Assembly: GCA_029259695.1 (NCBI GenBank)
Contig: JAJDEQ010000170.1
Span: 1-64,000 of the forward strand
Reading direction: 5' to 3'
DNA length: 64,000 nucleotides
Source: Planctomycetota bacterium
Lineage (GTDB): Bacteria; Planctomycetota; B15-G4
A program made the position numbers and the translations under genes. Positions 53,654-63,286 of the stretch are shown here, piece by piece. Positions within the stretch are counted from its first letter, which is position 1. Each line of letters begins with the position of its first letter. Under the pieces are notes generated by a model. The model saw only the letters and a program-made list of their open reading frames with translations, searched no databases and was not told the DNA's origin.

Positions 53654-55181
53654 CTCCGCCCCGGCTCCCGGCAGCGACCAGGAACTGGGCGCGTTCGCCG
53701 AACTCCAGCAGCGACTGCGGCCGCTGTTCGAACGCGTGTTCCCCGACCCCCTCGAACCACGCACGGTGGTCGTCGTCCCCGCCCTGAGCCTGGACGCCGA
53801 CGTGATCTCGAAGATCACCGGAGTCCAGCACTACGAGGAGCGGCTGCTGTGCATGTTGCTCCTGTTGCGCCTGCCGCGCACCAAGGTGATCTACATCACG
53901 AGCACGCCGCTCGAGCCGGCCATCGTCGACTACTACCTCGGCCTGCTGCCCGGTGTCCCGGGACTGCACGCGCGCAAGCGGCTCACGTTGATGAGCTGCA
54001 ACGACAACTCGGCCGCGACGGTGACCGAGAAGCTGCTCGAACGCCCGCGGCTGCTGGAGCGTCTGAGCGAGGCCATCGGCGACCCCTCGGCCGCCCACAT
54101 GAGCTGCTTCAACGTCACCGAGCAGGAGCGGACCCTCGCCGTACGCCTGGGGATCCCGGTCTTCGGTTGTGACCCGGAACTGGCCCACCTCGGCAGCAAG
54201 AGCGGCAGCCGCCGCGTCTTCCGCGCCGCGGGCATCGACATGCCCGACGGGCACGAGGGCCTGCGCGACGAGCACGACATGGTCGCGGCGCTCACCGACC
54301 TCAAACGGCGGCATGCCGGTCTGGTGCGAGCGGCCGTGAAGCTCGAACAGGGCACGTCGGGTGAGGGCAACGCCGTGTTCACCTTCGACGATGCGCCCGA
54401 GGGCTCCCGCCTGGAGGACTGGATCCGGGGCGAGCTGCCGGCGCGCCTGCGCATGGAGGACCAGAACGCGACCTGGGACGAATACCGCGCCAAGTTCGCG
54501 CAGATGGGCGGCGTGGTCGAGTGCTGGATCGAGGGCGAGCACAAGCGCTCGCCGTCGGTGCAGTGCCGCATCGATGCGCTCGACCGCGTGGAGCTCATCT
54601 CGACCCACGACCAGGTGCTGGGCGGACCGTCGGGGCAGATCTTCCTCGGCTCCACCTTCCCCGCCGACGAGGCCTATCGGCTCGAGATCCAGGACGCGGG
54701 CATGGCCGTCGGCGAGGTGCTGCGTTCCCATGCCGCGCTCGGTCGCTACGGCGTGGACTTCGTCTCGGTGCGCGAAGGCGATCGCTGGAAGAACTACGCC
54801 ATCGAGATCAACCTGCGCAAGGGCGGCACGACCCACACCTTCCTGATCCTCAAGCTGCTCACCGACGGACACTACGAGGCGGAGACGGGCCTGTTCCGCA
54901 CGGCGCAGGGCGCTGCGCGCTTCTACTACGCCACCGACAACCTCAAGAACGCCAACTACCGGCGCATGACGGCCGAGGACCTGATGGACATCACGGTCGA
55001 ACACGGCCTGGCCTTCCACGCCGCGACCCAGCAGGGTGTCTTCTTCCACCTGATCGGAGCCCTCTCGGGCTACGGCAAGCTCGGCCTGGTGTGCGTGGCC
55101 CGGGACATCGACGCGGCGCGCAAGCTCTACCGCGAGACGGTGGACGTGCTCGACGCCGAGGCGCTCAAGCCCGGTCGCTAG
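53643..55181 (+). CDS. PGM1-like ATP-grasp ligase
   Basis: A 512-residue protein resembling the ATP-grasp peptide ligase PGM1 of pheganomycin synthesis and its wide bacterial family. The N-terminal part has 'VVVVPALSLDADVISKITGV' and 'VIYITSTPLEPAIVDYYLGL'. The ATP-grasp core has 'AHLGSKSGSRRVFRAAGIDM', the lysine and glycine loop 'AAVKLEQGTSGEGNAVFTFD', 'CRIDALDRVELISTHDQVLG', and the metal-site segment 'NYAIEINLRKGGTTHTF'. It should join a carboxylate to an amine at the cost of ATP; substrates are unknown. It starts inside the aspartoacylase-like gene, so one enzyme may make and the other remove an amide bond. It ends 17 bases inside the convergent kinase gene. Confidence 0.85.
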   Translation: MHADSAPAPGSDQELGAFAELQQRLRPLFERVFPDPLEPRTVVVVPALSLDADVISKITGVQHYEERLLCMLLLLRLPRTKVIYITSTPLEPAIVDYYLGLLPGVPGLHARKRLTLMSCNDNSAATVTEKLLERPRLLERLSEAIGDPSAAHMSCFNVTEQERTLAVRLGIPVFGCDPELAHLGSKSGSRRVFRAAGIDMPDGHEGLRDEHDMVAALTDLKRRHAGLVRAAVKLEQGTSGEGNAVFTFDDAPEGSRLEDWIRGELPARLRMEDQNATWDEYRAKFAQMGGVVECWIEGEHKRSPSVQCRIDALDRVELISTHDQVLGGPSGQIFLGSTFPADEAYRLEIQDAGMAVGEVLRSHAALGRYGVDFVSVREGDRWKNYAIEINLRKGGTTHTFLILKLLTDGHYEAETGLFRTAQGAARFYYATDNLKNANYRRMTAEDLMDITVEHGLAFHAATQQGVFFHLIGALSGYGKLGLVCVARDIDAARKLYRETVDVLDAEALKPGR

Positions 55182-56355
55182 CAGCGCCCTCGTCGAACAC
55201 GTGGGTCAGCTCGTGCATGACGGTCAGCATGATCTGCTGGACCGTGCGCTCCTTGTCGTCGTTGGCGATGATCGGGATTCCGGCCCGGTCTGCCTCGGAC
55301 AACAGGTAGGACTGCAGGCGCCAGATCATGTCGAAGGCGTCGAGGTAGCGCTTGGCCCGGCGCTCGGGGACCTCCCGGCCGCGTCCGCCGATGCGGCGCT
55401 TCAACTCGGCCGGCTTCAGCACCGCGAGCATGATCGGCACGACGATCGCCTCGCCCGGCGCGCTGCTCAGCACCTCGAGCATGGACGGGTGCACGTGGAC
55501 CCCCTCGACGACCACCGAGATGCGCTCGGACAGGGCGCGCTGGAACACGGCCTCGCAGGCCACCGACAGCAGCTCCGTCTGCATCAGGTAGCCGGCGATC
55601 ATGCGGTCGTCGGGCGGCTGCTCGTGCACCACCGGCATCTGTTCCCACGCGTTGAAGCTCGAGCTGTGCAGCACGGGCAACAGACGCCGCGGCACCATGG
55701 TGCGCATGACCTCGCGCAGCATGTCCGTGGACTGGCTGCGCGGGATCTCGAGCATGTGCGCCAACTGGCTGGCGATGGTGCTCTTGCCCGAACCGGGCGC
55801 GCCGCCCACGAGCAGGATCAGCGGACGGTCGCTGGCGCGGTAGGCGTTCCAGACGTCGTAGCGGCGAGCGGCCTGGGAGTCCAGGTCCGCGGCGAGGCGC
55901 TCGTGGGTCAGGCGCCGGAGTTCGTCCCAGCTCACCTCGGCGACGCCGCGACCCACGAGCTCCTCGTGGAACGCGGTGATGACCCGCGTCGCGTCGTCGG
56001 GGCTCACGCCGCTGGCCTGCAGTTCGGCCCGGTGCCGCCCGCGTGAGTAGGGGCTGGTGTGACCGTCGTCCCAGCGGATCAGGATCGTGCCGCCCGCCGG
56101 TCGGTGCGTGTAGCGCTCGACGTACTCGGGCCCGAAGGGCGCCAGCTCCTCCACCACGCGCTCGACGAGCTGGTCGGTGGTGACCTCGGAGGAGTCCTCG
56201 TCGGCATCGCTCAGCAGCGCCTCACGCACACGCGAAGCGACCTGGTAGGCGTCGTCGAACGACAACCCTGCATCGAGCAGGCAGCGCGTCAGGATCCCGC
56301 GCAGGAACGGAACGCGGGTCCCCTCGACACGAGAGACGATCTGGAGCTTGGACAT
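55165..56355 (-). CDS. 2-phosphoglycerate-kinase-like P-loop protein with ATP-cone domains
   Basis: A 396-residue protein. Two ATP-cone-like units occupy residues about 10-75 ('VPFLRGILTRCLLDAGLSFD') and about 100-160 ('SPYSRGRHRAELQASGVSPD'). A P-loop kinase follows: Walker A 'LLVGGAPGSGKSTIASQLAH' (184-193), then 'SQSTDMLREVMRTMVPRRLL' and 'ISVVVEGVHVHPSMLEVLSS'. This layout matches archaeal 2-phosphoglycerate kinase, which makes 2,3-bisphosphoglycerate, and its little-studied bacterial relatives. The bacterial reaction is not certain. Its 3' end overlaps that of the convergent ATP-grasp gene by 17 bases. Confidence 0.8.
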   Translation of the reverse strand: MSKLQIVSRVEGTRVPFLRGILTRCLLDAGLSFDDAYQVASRVREALLSDADEDSSEVTTDQLVERVVEELAPFGPEYVERYTHRPAGGTILIRWDDGHTSPYSRGRHRAELQASGVSPDDATRVITAFHEELVGRGVAEVSWDELRRLTHERLAADLDSQAARRYDVWNAYRASDRPLILLVGGAPGSGKSTIASQLAHMLEIPRSQSTDMLREVMRTMVPRRLLPVLHSSSFNAWEQMPVVHEQPPDDRMIAGYLMQTELLSVACEAVFQRALSERISVVVEGVHVHPSMLEVLSSAPGEAIVVPIMLAVLKPAELKRRIGGRGREVPERRAKRYLDAFDMIWRLQSYLLSEADRAGIPIIANDDKERTVQQIMLTVMHELTHVFDEGAASDRA

Positions 56356-56634
56356 GGTGAACGAGCCTCGGCAGGCCCGGTGGTCGGTGCTGGAGGGCTT
56401 ACTCTCGCCAGGGCACATGTTAGGACCACGGGCGACACAACACCACCGCCGACACGAGCCGGCCCCCGCGATCCAGCAGCCCGTGCGAAGCGTCATCCGC
56501 GCCGACGAACGAACCAGACGCACCAGCTCGGCGTTGCCAAACCTCGACGAATCCTCCGATTCGCCTGCGGTTCGGCGCCTTGACCCGGCACGCCTGGGCC
56601 GCCCGCGGCACCGGAGCACTCTCCGCACAGGCTG

Positions 56635-57442
<808 letters not shown>

Positions 57443-57450
<8 letters not shown>

Positions 57451-58243
57451 AACGCCCCTCCACGTAGTCGGTCGTGCGACGGTCGCGGACCTCGCCGCTG
57501 AACAGCTGTTCGGTCGGCGCCAGCTCGACGCACTCGCCCGACAGGAAGAACGCCGTGCGATCGGCCAGCCGCCGCGCCTGCTGAACGAGATTGGTCACCA
57601 GCACGATCGTGATCTCCTCCCGCAGTTCCTTGAGCACGTCCTCGATGCGCATCGTCGTGACCGGGTCGACGGCGATGGAGAACTCGTCGAGCAGCAGCAA
57701 CTCGGGGTCCTGTGAGAGGGCCCGCGCGATGGTCAGGCGCTGCTGCTGTCCGCCCGAGAGCAGGCTGCCCAGCGAATCGAGCCGGTCGCGCACCTCGTCC
57801 CACAACGCCGCGCGCCGCAGACAACGTTCGACGATCTCGTCGAGGTCGTCCTTGTGTCTCACGCCGGCCAGGCGCGGCGCCAGGGCCACGTTGTCGTAGA
57901 CGCTCAGGGGCAGACCCACGGGCAGCGGGAAGACCACGCCGATGCGTCGACGCAGTGCGTACACGTTGCGCCAGCTCGAGACGTCGCGGCCGCCGAAGAC
58001 GACGCTTCCCTCGATGTGCATCGACGGCGTGAACTCGTCCATGCGGTTGAGCGCCCGCAGGAACGACGTCTTGCCGGCGTTGGCCGGACCGATGATGCCG
58101 AAGATCTCGTGTCGGCGGATGTCGAGCGTCACATCGCGCAGGGCCCACTCGCTGCCGTAGCGGATGCCCAGACCCTCCACGGAGACCAGCGTGTCGACGG
58201 GGGTGTCGAGGGCGGTGCCGTCGGGCGTGTCGTCGGCGGGCAT
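57443..58243 (-). CDS. Second PstB-like ATPase with degenerate Q-loop and H-loop
   Basis: A 266-residue PstB paralogue with a GGAGGAA ribosome site before the ATG at 58241-58243. The signature LSGGQ (162-166) is intact, as is 'LLLLDEF' with the Walker B Asp186 and Glu187. But the Q-loop Gln is Pro106 ('GVVFPLPVG'), the H-loop His is Asn218 ('VLVTNLVQQA'), Walker A is GPANAGKT, and DEP is DEF. It is therefore unlikely to hydrolyse ATP well in its own site but can supply a good signature motif to pstB. The start shares one base with the pstA stop (TGATG). Confidence 0.9.
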
Positions 58244-59112
58244 CACCACTTCCTCCGTTGGCGGAGATAGGTGCGGAAGGCGATCGACGCGGCGTTCATC
58301 ACGAGCACCATGCCGATCAGCGTGAGCGCGACGCCGTAGGGCAAGTGCTCGGGCACGTCCGGCACCTGAGTGGAGACCACGAACAGGTGCAGCGACATGG
58401 CCATGGTCTGATCGAAGACGCTCTGGGGCAGGAACGGCAGGAAGAACGCGGCGCCCGTGAACATGATCGGCGCCGTCTCGCCAGCCGTGCGCGACACCTC
58501 CAGGATCACACCGGTGAGGATGCCGCTCACCGAGTTGGGCAGGACCACACGCCGGATCGTCTGCCAGCGCGTGGCGCCCATGTTCCAACAGGCCTCGCGG
58601 AAGGCGAGCGGGACGGCCTGGAGCGACTCGCGGGTGGACACGATCACGACCGGGAGCGTCATCACCGCCAAGGTCAGGCTGGCCGAGAGGATGCTGGTCC
58701 CGAACCCGAAGAACAGCACGAACGCACCCAGGCCGAAGAGCGCGTGCACGATCGAGGGCACGCCCGCCAGGTTGATGATGGCCAGGTTGATGATGCGGGT
58801 GAGCCAGTTGTCCGACGCGTACTCACTCAGGTAGAGCGCCGCCGCGACGCCCACGGGCACCGAGGCGAGCAGGGCCACCGTCACCAGCCAGACCGTGCCG
58901 ATCAGCGCCGGGAGGATGCCCCCCTCGGTCATCCCGTTGCGCGGGTCGGTGAACAGGAAGTCGATCGACAGCGCCGGACCGCCCTTCCAGATCAGCACGC
59001 CGAGGATCAACACCACGGGCACGATCAGCACCACCGTCATGAGCCCGAACAGCAGGCGGAAGGCGTGCTGCACCCGCTCATTGCGTCGATTGAGAGCTGT
59101 GGTCTCGAACAA
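58243..59112 (-). CDS. pstA: Phosphate ABC transporter permease
   Basis: A 289-residue membrane protein. The start TTG at 59110-59112 is chosen because GGAGAT lies 9-10 bases upstream and no ATG fits. Six membrane segments are visible, from 'LFGLMTVVLIVPVVLILGVL' to 'GVALTLIGMVLVMNAASIAF'. The permease loop that contacts the ATPase is 'LQAVPLAFREACWNMGATRWQTIRRVVLPNS'. 'GVILEVSRTAGETAPIMFTG' is a PstA hallmark. It begins 5 bases after pstC ends and pairs with PstC in the inner membrane. Confidence 0.95.
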   Translation of the reverse strand: MFETTALNRRNERVQHAFRLLFGLMTVVLIVPVVLILGVLIWKGGPALSIDFLFTDPRNGMTEGGILPALIGTVWLVTVALLASVPVGVAAALYLSEYASDNWLTRIINLAIINLAGVPSIVHALFGLGAFVLFFGFGTSILSASLTLAVMTLPVVIVSTRESLQAVPLAFREACWNMGATRWQTIRRVVLPNSVSGILTGVILEVSRTAGETAPIMFTGAAFFLPFLPQSVFDQTMAMSLHLFVVSTQVPDVPEHLPYGVALTLIGMVLVMNAASIAFRTYLRQRRKW

Positions 59113-59117
59113 GGGGC

Positions 59118-60047
59118 CTATCTCCGACGGACGCCGCGCACGATCAGGTCCGCGCTGAGGTTGATCACGAACGTCACCAGGAAGAGCAGGCAACCGAGCG
59201 TGAACAACGCCTGGTAGTGCTCGGAGCCGACAGCCGTCTCCCCCAGCTCCGCAGCGATGGTGGCGGTGAGCGCACGCACCGAGTCGAACGGGCTGGTCGG
59301 CAGGTTGATCGAGTGGCCGCTCGCCATGAGCACGGCCATGGTCTCTCCGAAGCCACGCCCGATGCCGAGCAGCACGGCGGCCACGAGGCCGTTGCGCGCG
59401 GCGGGCAAAACGACCCGGAACACGATCTGCCAGCGCGTGGCCCCGAGGGCCTCGGCCGCCTCGCGATAACCATCGGGGACGGCCTTGAGCGCGTCCTCGG
59501 CAATGGTGGTCATGATCGGCGCGGCCATCAGGCCCAGGATGATCCCCGCGTTGAGCACGTTGAGCCCGACGGGGACGTCGAACGCGTGGATGATCAGCGG
59601 GTTCATGATGCTGAGCCCGATGAAGCCCCACACGACGGACGGGATCGCGGCCAACAGCTCCACCAGGATCTTCAGCGCCTCACGCGTTCGGCCCGTGGCG
59701 AACTCGGCGATGTAGATCGCGGCTCCGAGCGAGAACGGGACGGCGACGAGCATGGCCAGGCCGGTGACGCTGGCCGTTCCGGCGATCAGCGCCAGCGCGC
59801 CGTAGGTCGTGTTGTGATCGGAGGTGGGCGCCCAGCGCGGTGAACCGAAGAACTCGCGCAGATCGAACGCCGAGGCGAGGAACCCCACACCCTGGATCAG
59901 GATGAAGGCGAAGATCCCGATGATCAGGATGATCGCCGAGATGCCGCCCACGAAGACGAGCACCTGCACCGCCTTGTCCACATACCAGGCAGCATCGCGC
60001 CGGTCGGAGCTCAGAGGATCGCTGGCGCTCTTCGGGCCGGCTTGCAT
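59118..60047 (-). CDS. pstC: Phosphate ABC transporter permease
   Basis: A 309-residue permease with 'AIILIIGIFAFILIQGVGFL' as first membrane helix. It has the family segments 'LAMLVAVPFSLGAAIYIAEF', 'LAAIPSVVWGFIGL' and 'LKAVPDGYREAAEALGATRWQIVFRVVLPAA' (ATPase-contact loop), and 'GIGRGFGETMAVLMASG'. The gene begins one base after phoU ends. Confidence 0.96.
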   Translation of the reverse strand: MQAGPKSASDPLSSDRRDAAWYVDKAVQVLVFVGGISAIILIIGIFAFILIQGVGFLASAFDLREFFGSPRWAPTSDHNTTYGALALIAGTASVTGLAMLVAVPFSLGAAIYIAEFATGRTREALKILVELLAAIPSVVWGFIGLSIMNPLIIHAFDVPVGLNVLNAGIILGLMAAPIMTTIAEDALKAVPDGYREAAEALGATRWQIVFRVVLPAARNGLVAAVLLGIGRGFGETMAVLMASGHSINLPTSPFDSVRALTATIAAELGETAVGSEHYQALFTLGCLLFLVTFVINLSADLIVRGVRRR

Positions 60048-60048
60048 C

Positions 60049-61131
60049 TCAGTCGGCGTCCTCGCCGCGCAGCATCTGCGTCAGGTCGCCCACGCGGGAC
60101 GAGAGTTCGCCGTGCAGGGCCTCGAGACGGGTCTCACCCTCGCCGTCCGTGCCGACGTCCGAGAGGTCCCATGCGAGCATGATGCTGTGGAACGGCACCT
60201 CGGGCAGGCGCTGCCGTGCCTCGCCGCCCAGGTCGACGATCACGTGGTAGTCGATCAGCTCGTCGTGGATCGCATCCAGGCGGCGCGGGCGCACATCACC
60301 CAGCTCGAAACCATGCGCATCCATGAAGTCCCGGTAGACCGGGTCGAGTTCCTCGGCCGGCTCCCAGCCCGCACTCGCCGCATCGGTCGTGTTGGGGAAG
60401 GCCTTGCGCGTCAACAGCTCGGCCAGCTGGCTCAGGCCGTCGTTGCGCTCGTCCAGGAAGAGCACCCGGTAGCGCTTGGGCTCCTTGGTCTCACCGGTCT
60501 TGGCGAAGACGATCCGCTCGCAGATGTTCTTGGACTGGTCGCTGACGCGTTCCAGGCGATTGAACACGACGAGCAGGGCGAACAGGTCACGCACCGGCCG
60601 CGAGCCCGCCTCGCCCTCATGGATCAGGTCGTCGAAGATCTTGTCGAACGTGCGGGCGAGTTGAGCGGCCATGTCCCGGGCGCCGCGCGCCAGATCCGGG
60701 CTGCCCTCCTTGAAGGCCTTGATCGCCTGACGGAACAGACGGCGCGCCTGGTCTGCCATCATCTCGATGTCACGCGCCACCGTGACGGGTGGCTCGGTCG
60801 AGATCTGCACCGCCTCGCGGCAGATCGTGACCGCGTAATCACCGATGCGTTCGAGCGCCACGCTGATCCGCAGGACGGCCGAGATGAAGCGCAGATGGCC
60901 GGCGCTGGGCAGGTGCCGAGCCACGTAGGCGTGGCACAGGACGTCGAGCCGGCGGGTGGCCCGGTTGATGGCCAGGTCCTGCAGGATCGTCTGCGACGCC
61001 AGCGCGCGGTCGACCGTGAGCAACGCGCGCACGGCATCATCGAGGGCACGCTCGACCAGCGCCCCCACCTCGAGGACGAGGCCGGAGATCTGATCGGTGT
61101 CGTGCTGCAGGCGCTCTTCGTAACGTGCCAT
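60049..61131 (-). CDS. phoU: PhoU fused to a degenerate ArsC/LMW-phosphatase-like domain
   Basis: A 360-residue protein. Residues 1-215 are a two-repeat PhoU with metal-site motifs 'VALERIGDYAVTI' (94-102) and 'NRLERVSDQSKNICERIVFA' (191-210). PhoU restrains Pst and the PhoR/PhoB signal when phosphate is plentiful. Residues about 221-330 align with arsenate reductase/low-molecular-weight phosphatase ('RVLFLDERNDGLSQLAELLT', 'SAGWEPAEELDPVYRDFMDA', 'HVIVDLGGEARQRLP'). The catalytic CX5R loop is 'DERNDGLSQ': Cys is Asp and Arg is Leu, so it cannot act as an enzyme of that class. It may bind phosphate or arsenate as a sensor. PhoU sits between pstS and pstC, unlike the common last position. Confidence 0.92.
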   Translation of the reverse strand: MARYEERLQHDTDQISGLVLEVGALVERALDDAVRALLTVDRALASQTILQDLAINRATRRLDVLCHAYVARHLPSAGHLRFISAVLRISVALERIGDYAVTICREAVQISTEPPVTVARDIEMMADQARRLFRQAIKAFKEGSPDLARGARDMAAQLARTFDKIFDDLIHEGEAGSRPVRDLFALLVVFNRLERVSDQSKNICERIVFAKTGETKEPKRYRVLFLDERNDGLSQLAELLTRKAFPNTTDAASAGWEPAEELDPVYRDFMDAHGFELGDVRPRRLDAIHDELIDYHVIVDLGGEARQRLPEVPFHSIMLAWDLSDVGTDGEGETRLEALHGELSSRVGDLTQMLRGEDAD

Positions 61132-61302
61132 GGGTCATCCCCGCTTCCTGCTTCGTGCGCACGAATCGTGCAGCGGACCACCGGCCCGCGTGCAGGTCCT
61201 GCGCGCAACTCCCACACCCGCTGCCGTCAGGCAGGCGAGTCACCGCCCGGCCCGCCTCGACGGCTCGTCGCGGCGGGAACTCTCAGCCCCGGGGCCGTCG
61301 TC

Positions 61303-62187
61303 TCAATCCCCTCGGGAGATACCCTTCACGGGCGCATAGCCCTTGTCGGACAGGATCTGCTGTCCGACATCACTGAGGATCCAGTCGAGGTACTCCTTCA
61401 CCACACCGGTGGGCTCACCACGCGTGTACATGAACAGCGGCCGGGCGATGGGGTAGCTGCCGTCGCTCGCGGTCTCGACCGAAGGCGCGACGAACGGTCC
61501 GGCATCCGTCAGCCCGATGGAGGCGAGCTTGACCTCGTCCGTGGCGTAGGCGAGCCCGCTGTAACCGATCGCGCAAGCCGTGTGGCCGACGAGGTCCACG
61601 ACGTCCTTCGAGCCGTGCATGTCGCGTGAACCCATCTTGTAGTCGCGTCCCTTGCCCAGCACGGCCTGCTTGAAGTAGGCGTAGGTCCCGGAGTTGTTCT
61701 GGCGGCTCACGCGGACGATCTCGGCGCTCGAGCAGCCCGGCACGTCCACGCCGAGGTCGGACCAGCTCTCGAAGCTGCCGCCCTCGCCGTACACCGCGGC
61801 GAGTTCCTCGAGGGTGAACTCGTCCTTCGGGTTGTCGGGGTGCACGTACACGGCCAGGGCGTCGTAGCCCACGATGAACTCGATCGGCTCGATGCCGTTG
61901 GCACGCGCCATCTCCAGCTCCTTGTCCTTGAGCCGTCGGCTCGCATTGGCGATGTCGACGGTCCCATTGATCAGGGAAGAGATGCCCGTTCCCGATCCCC
62001 CACCGGTGACCGCGATGGCCACGTCGGGGTTGACGACCTTGTACTCCTCGGCCCAGGCCTGGGCCACGTTGACCAGTGTGTCCGAGCCCTTGTTCTGGAT
62101 GACGACGCGCTTGCCGCCCGGACCGTCCGAAGGGCGACCGCAGGCCGCGACGGCGATCAGGATCAACGCGACAGACCACTTGCTCAT
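61303..62187 (-). CDS. pstS: Phosphate-binding lipoprotein
   Basis: A 294-residue protein with a lipoprotein signal ('LILIAVAACGRPSDGPGGKR', Cys16). The phosphate site is built from 'IQNKGSDTLVNVAQAWAEEY' and 'VTGGGSGTGISSLINGTVDI'. 'VRVSRQNNSGTYAYFKQAVL' is the hinge segment and 'YPIARPLFMYTRGEPTGVVK' is typical of PstS. The ATG at 62185-62187, preceded by GGAG, is preferred to the GTG one codon upstream. First gene of the pst operon, followed by phoU after 171 bp. No Pho-box-like direct repeat could be made out upstream. Confidence 0.95.
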   Translation of the reverse strand: MSKWSVALILIAVAACGRPSDGPGGKRVVIQNKGSDTLVNVAQAWAEEYKVVNPDVAIAVTGGGSGTGISSLINGTVDIANASRRLKDKELEMARANGIEPIEFIVGYDALAVYVHPDNPKDEFTLEELAAVYGEGGSFESWSDLGVDVPGCSSAEIVRVSRQNNSGTYAYFKQAVLGKGRDYKMGSRDMHGSKDVVDLVGHTACAIGYSGLAYATDEVKLASIGLTDAGPFVAPSVETASDGSYPIARPLFMYTRGEPTGVVKEYLDWILSDVGQQILSDKGYAPVKGISRGD

Positions 62188-62428
62188 CACTCACTCCAGT
62201 CCGAGGGACACCGTCTGAGGGCGATGCCTCCGCATCGACTCAACCGACGGTGCAGCGCGGCGCAGGCTCTGCGCCCACACCACACTCACCGTATGCACAC
62301 CGGCGAAGGCGGCAAGCCGGACGACTGCGTAGCTGTACCGGGCCGGAGTGCGTAGGCCCTCTGTAGAGCATCATTTTGTGTGCGCTTGATGAGCTCACAA
62401 TGTGTTCTCGATGTTAGGATTCTGGCGT
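62188..62428. promoter_or_regulatory. Divergent promoter region of pstS and ppk2
   Basis: 241 bases between divergent starts. The segment 62363-62428 is clearly richer in A and T than its surroundings (ATCATTTTGTGTGCGCTTGATG, then CACAATGTGTTCTCGATG). It is the probable promoter zone, but no -35/-10 pair or Pho box is convincing enough to name. Confidence 0.45.
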
Positions 62429-63286
62429 ATGGATCGACGCGCAAACGCAGCTCATCAGCGCGACGGAGACGGGCGCTCACGGAGCCCCGCGGCCCCTCAT
62501 GGCGCAGCATCGATCTTCGAACTCGCCGAGTGCGGTCGTCGTGTGCGCAAGCGCCACGCCCAGCGGCGCCTGAAACAGCTGCGACGCGACCTGCTGGAGA
62601 CCCAGGCACGACTGCGTGACGCGCCGTTCCCGACGCTGCTGGTCTTCGGCGGCGTCGACGGTGCGGGCAAGGGCGAGACGGCCCAGCTGCTCAACGAGTG
62701 GATGGACCCGCGCGACATCGCCAACCACGCTTACGGAGAGCCGACCCAGGAAGAGCAGGAGCGCCCGTCCCACTGGCGCTTCTGGCGCGACCTGCCGGCC
62801 CACGGCCGCATCGCGATCATCCTCGGCGGCTGGCACCACCGGCCACTGCTCGACCACGTGTACGGCAAGACGCCCGTCGAGACGTTCGACGTCGAGCTCG
62901 AGCGCATCAACCTCTTCGAGCGCATGCTGACCGACGACGGCGCGCTGATCCTCAAGTTCTGGATGCACCTCGGCCGCGATGAACAGGAGCAACGCTTCCG
63001 GCGCTTGGAGAGTGACCCGATGCAGAGCTGGCGGGTGACCGAACTCGACTGGCAGCACTTCGGGATGTACGACCGCTTCGTCGAAGTCAGTGAGCACCTG
63101 CTGCGTCAGACGAGCACGGACGCGGCCCGCTGGACGATCGTCGAGGGGGAAGACGCCAACTACCGCAGCCTGGCGGTGGGCACGATCGTCCGCGATGCCA
63201 TCAACGCGCGCCTCGACGGCCGCCCGTTCCAGGTGGAACTCGACGCGGCGCGGCACGTCATGGAGCCGGGGGCCGGCCATGACTGA
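62429..63286 (+). CDS. PPK2-family protein, probable N-terminal half of a split AMP phosphotransferase
   Basis: A 285-residue protein. The Walker A is 'LLVFGGVDGAGKGETAQLLN' (74-82) and the body follows PPK2 ('WMDPRDIANHAYGEPTQEEQ', 'RPSHWRFWRDLPAHGRIAII', 'MLTDDGALILKFWMHLGRDE'). Where active PPK2 proteins have the Walker B segment DRSWYNR, this one has 'LGGWHHRPL', so catalytic Asp and Arg are lost. It matches the N-terminal half of two-domain polyphosphate:AMP phosphotransferases, whose active half is the C-terminal one. Its last 8 bases overlap the next gene. The ATG at 62429 was chosen; an earlier GTG at 62402 would add nine residues. Confidence 0.88.
   Translation: MDRRANAAHQRDGDGRSRSPAAPHGAASIFELAECGRRVRKRHAQRRLKQLRRDLLETQARLRDAPFPTLLVFGGVDGAGKGETAQLLNEWMDPRDIANHAYGEPTQEEQERPSHWRFWRDLPAHGRIAIILGGWHHRPLLDHVYGKTPVETFDVELERINLFERMLTDDGALILKFWMHLGRDEQEQRFRRLESDPMQSWRVTELDWQHFGMYDRFVEVSEHLLRQTSTDAARWTIVEGEDANYRSLAVGTIVRDAINARLDGRPFQVELDAARHVMEPGAGHD

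Noticed and set aside
62188-62428. A Pho box upstream of pstS
   Set aside because: I looked for the two 7-base direct repeats spaced by four bases on both strands and found nothing convincing.
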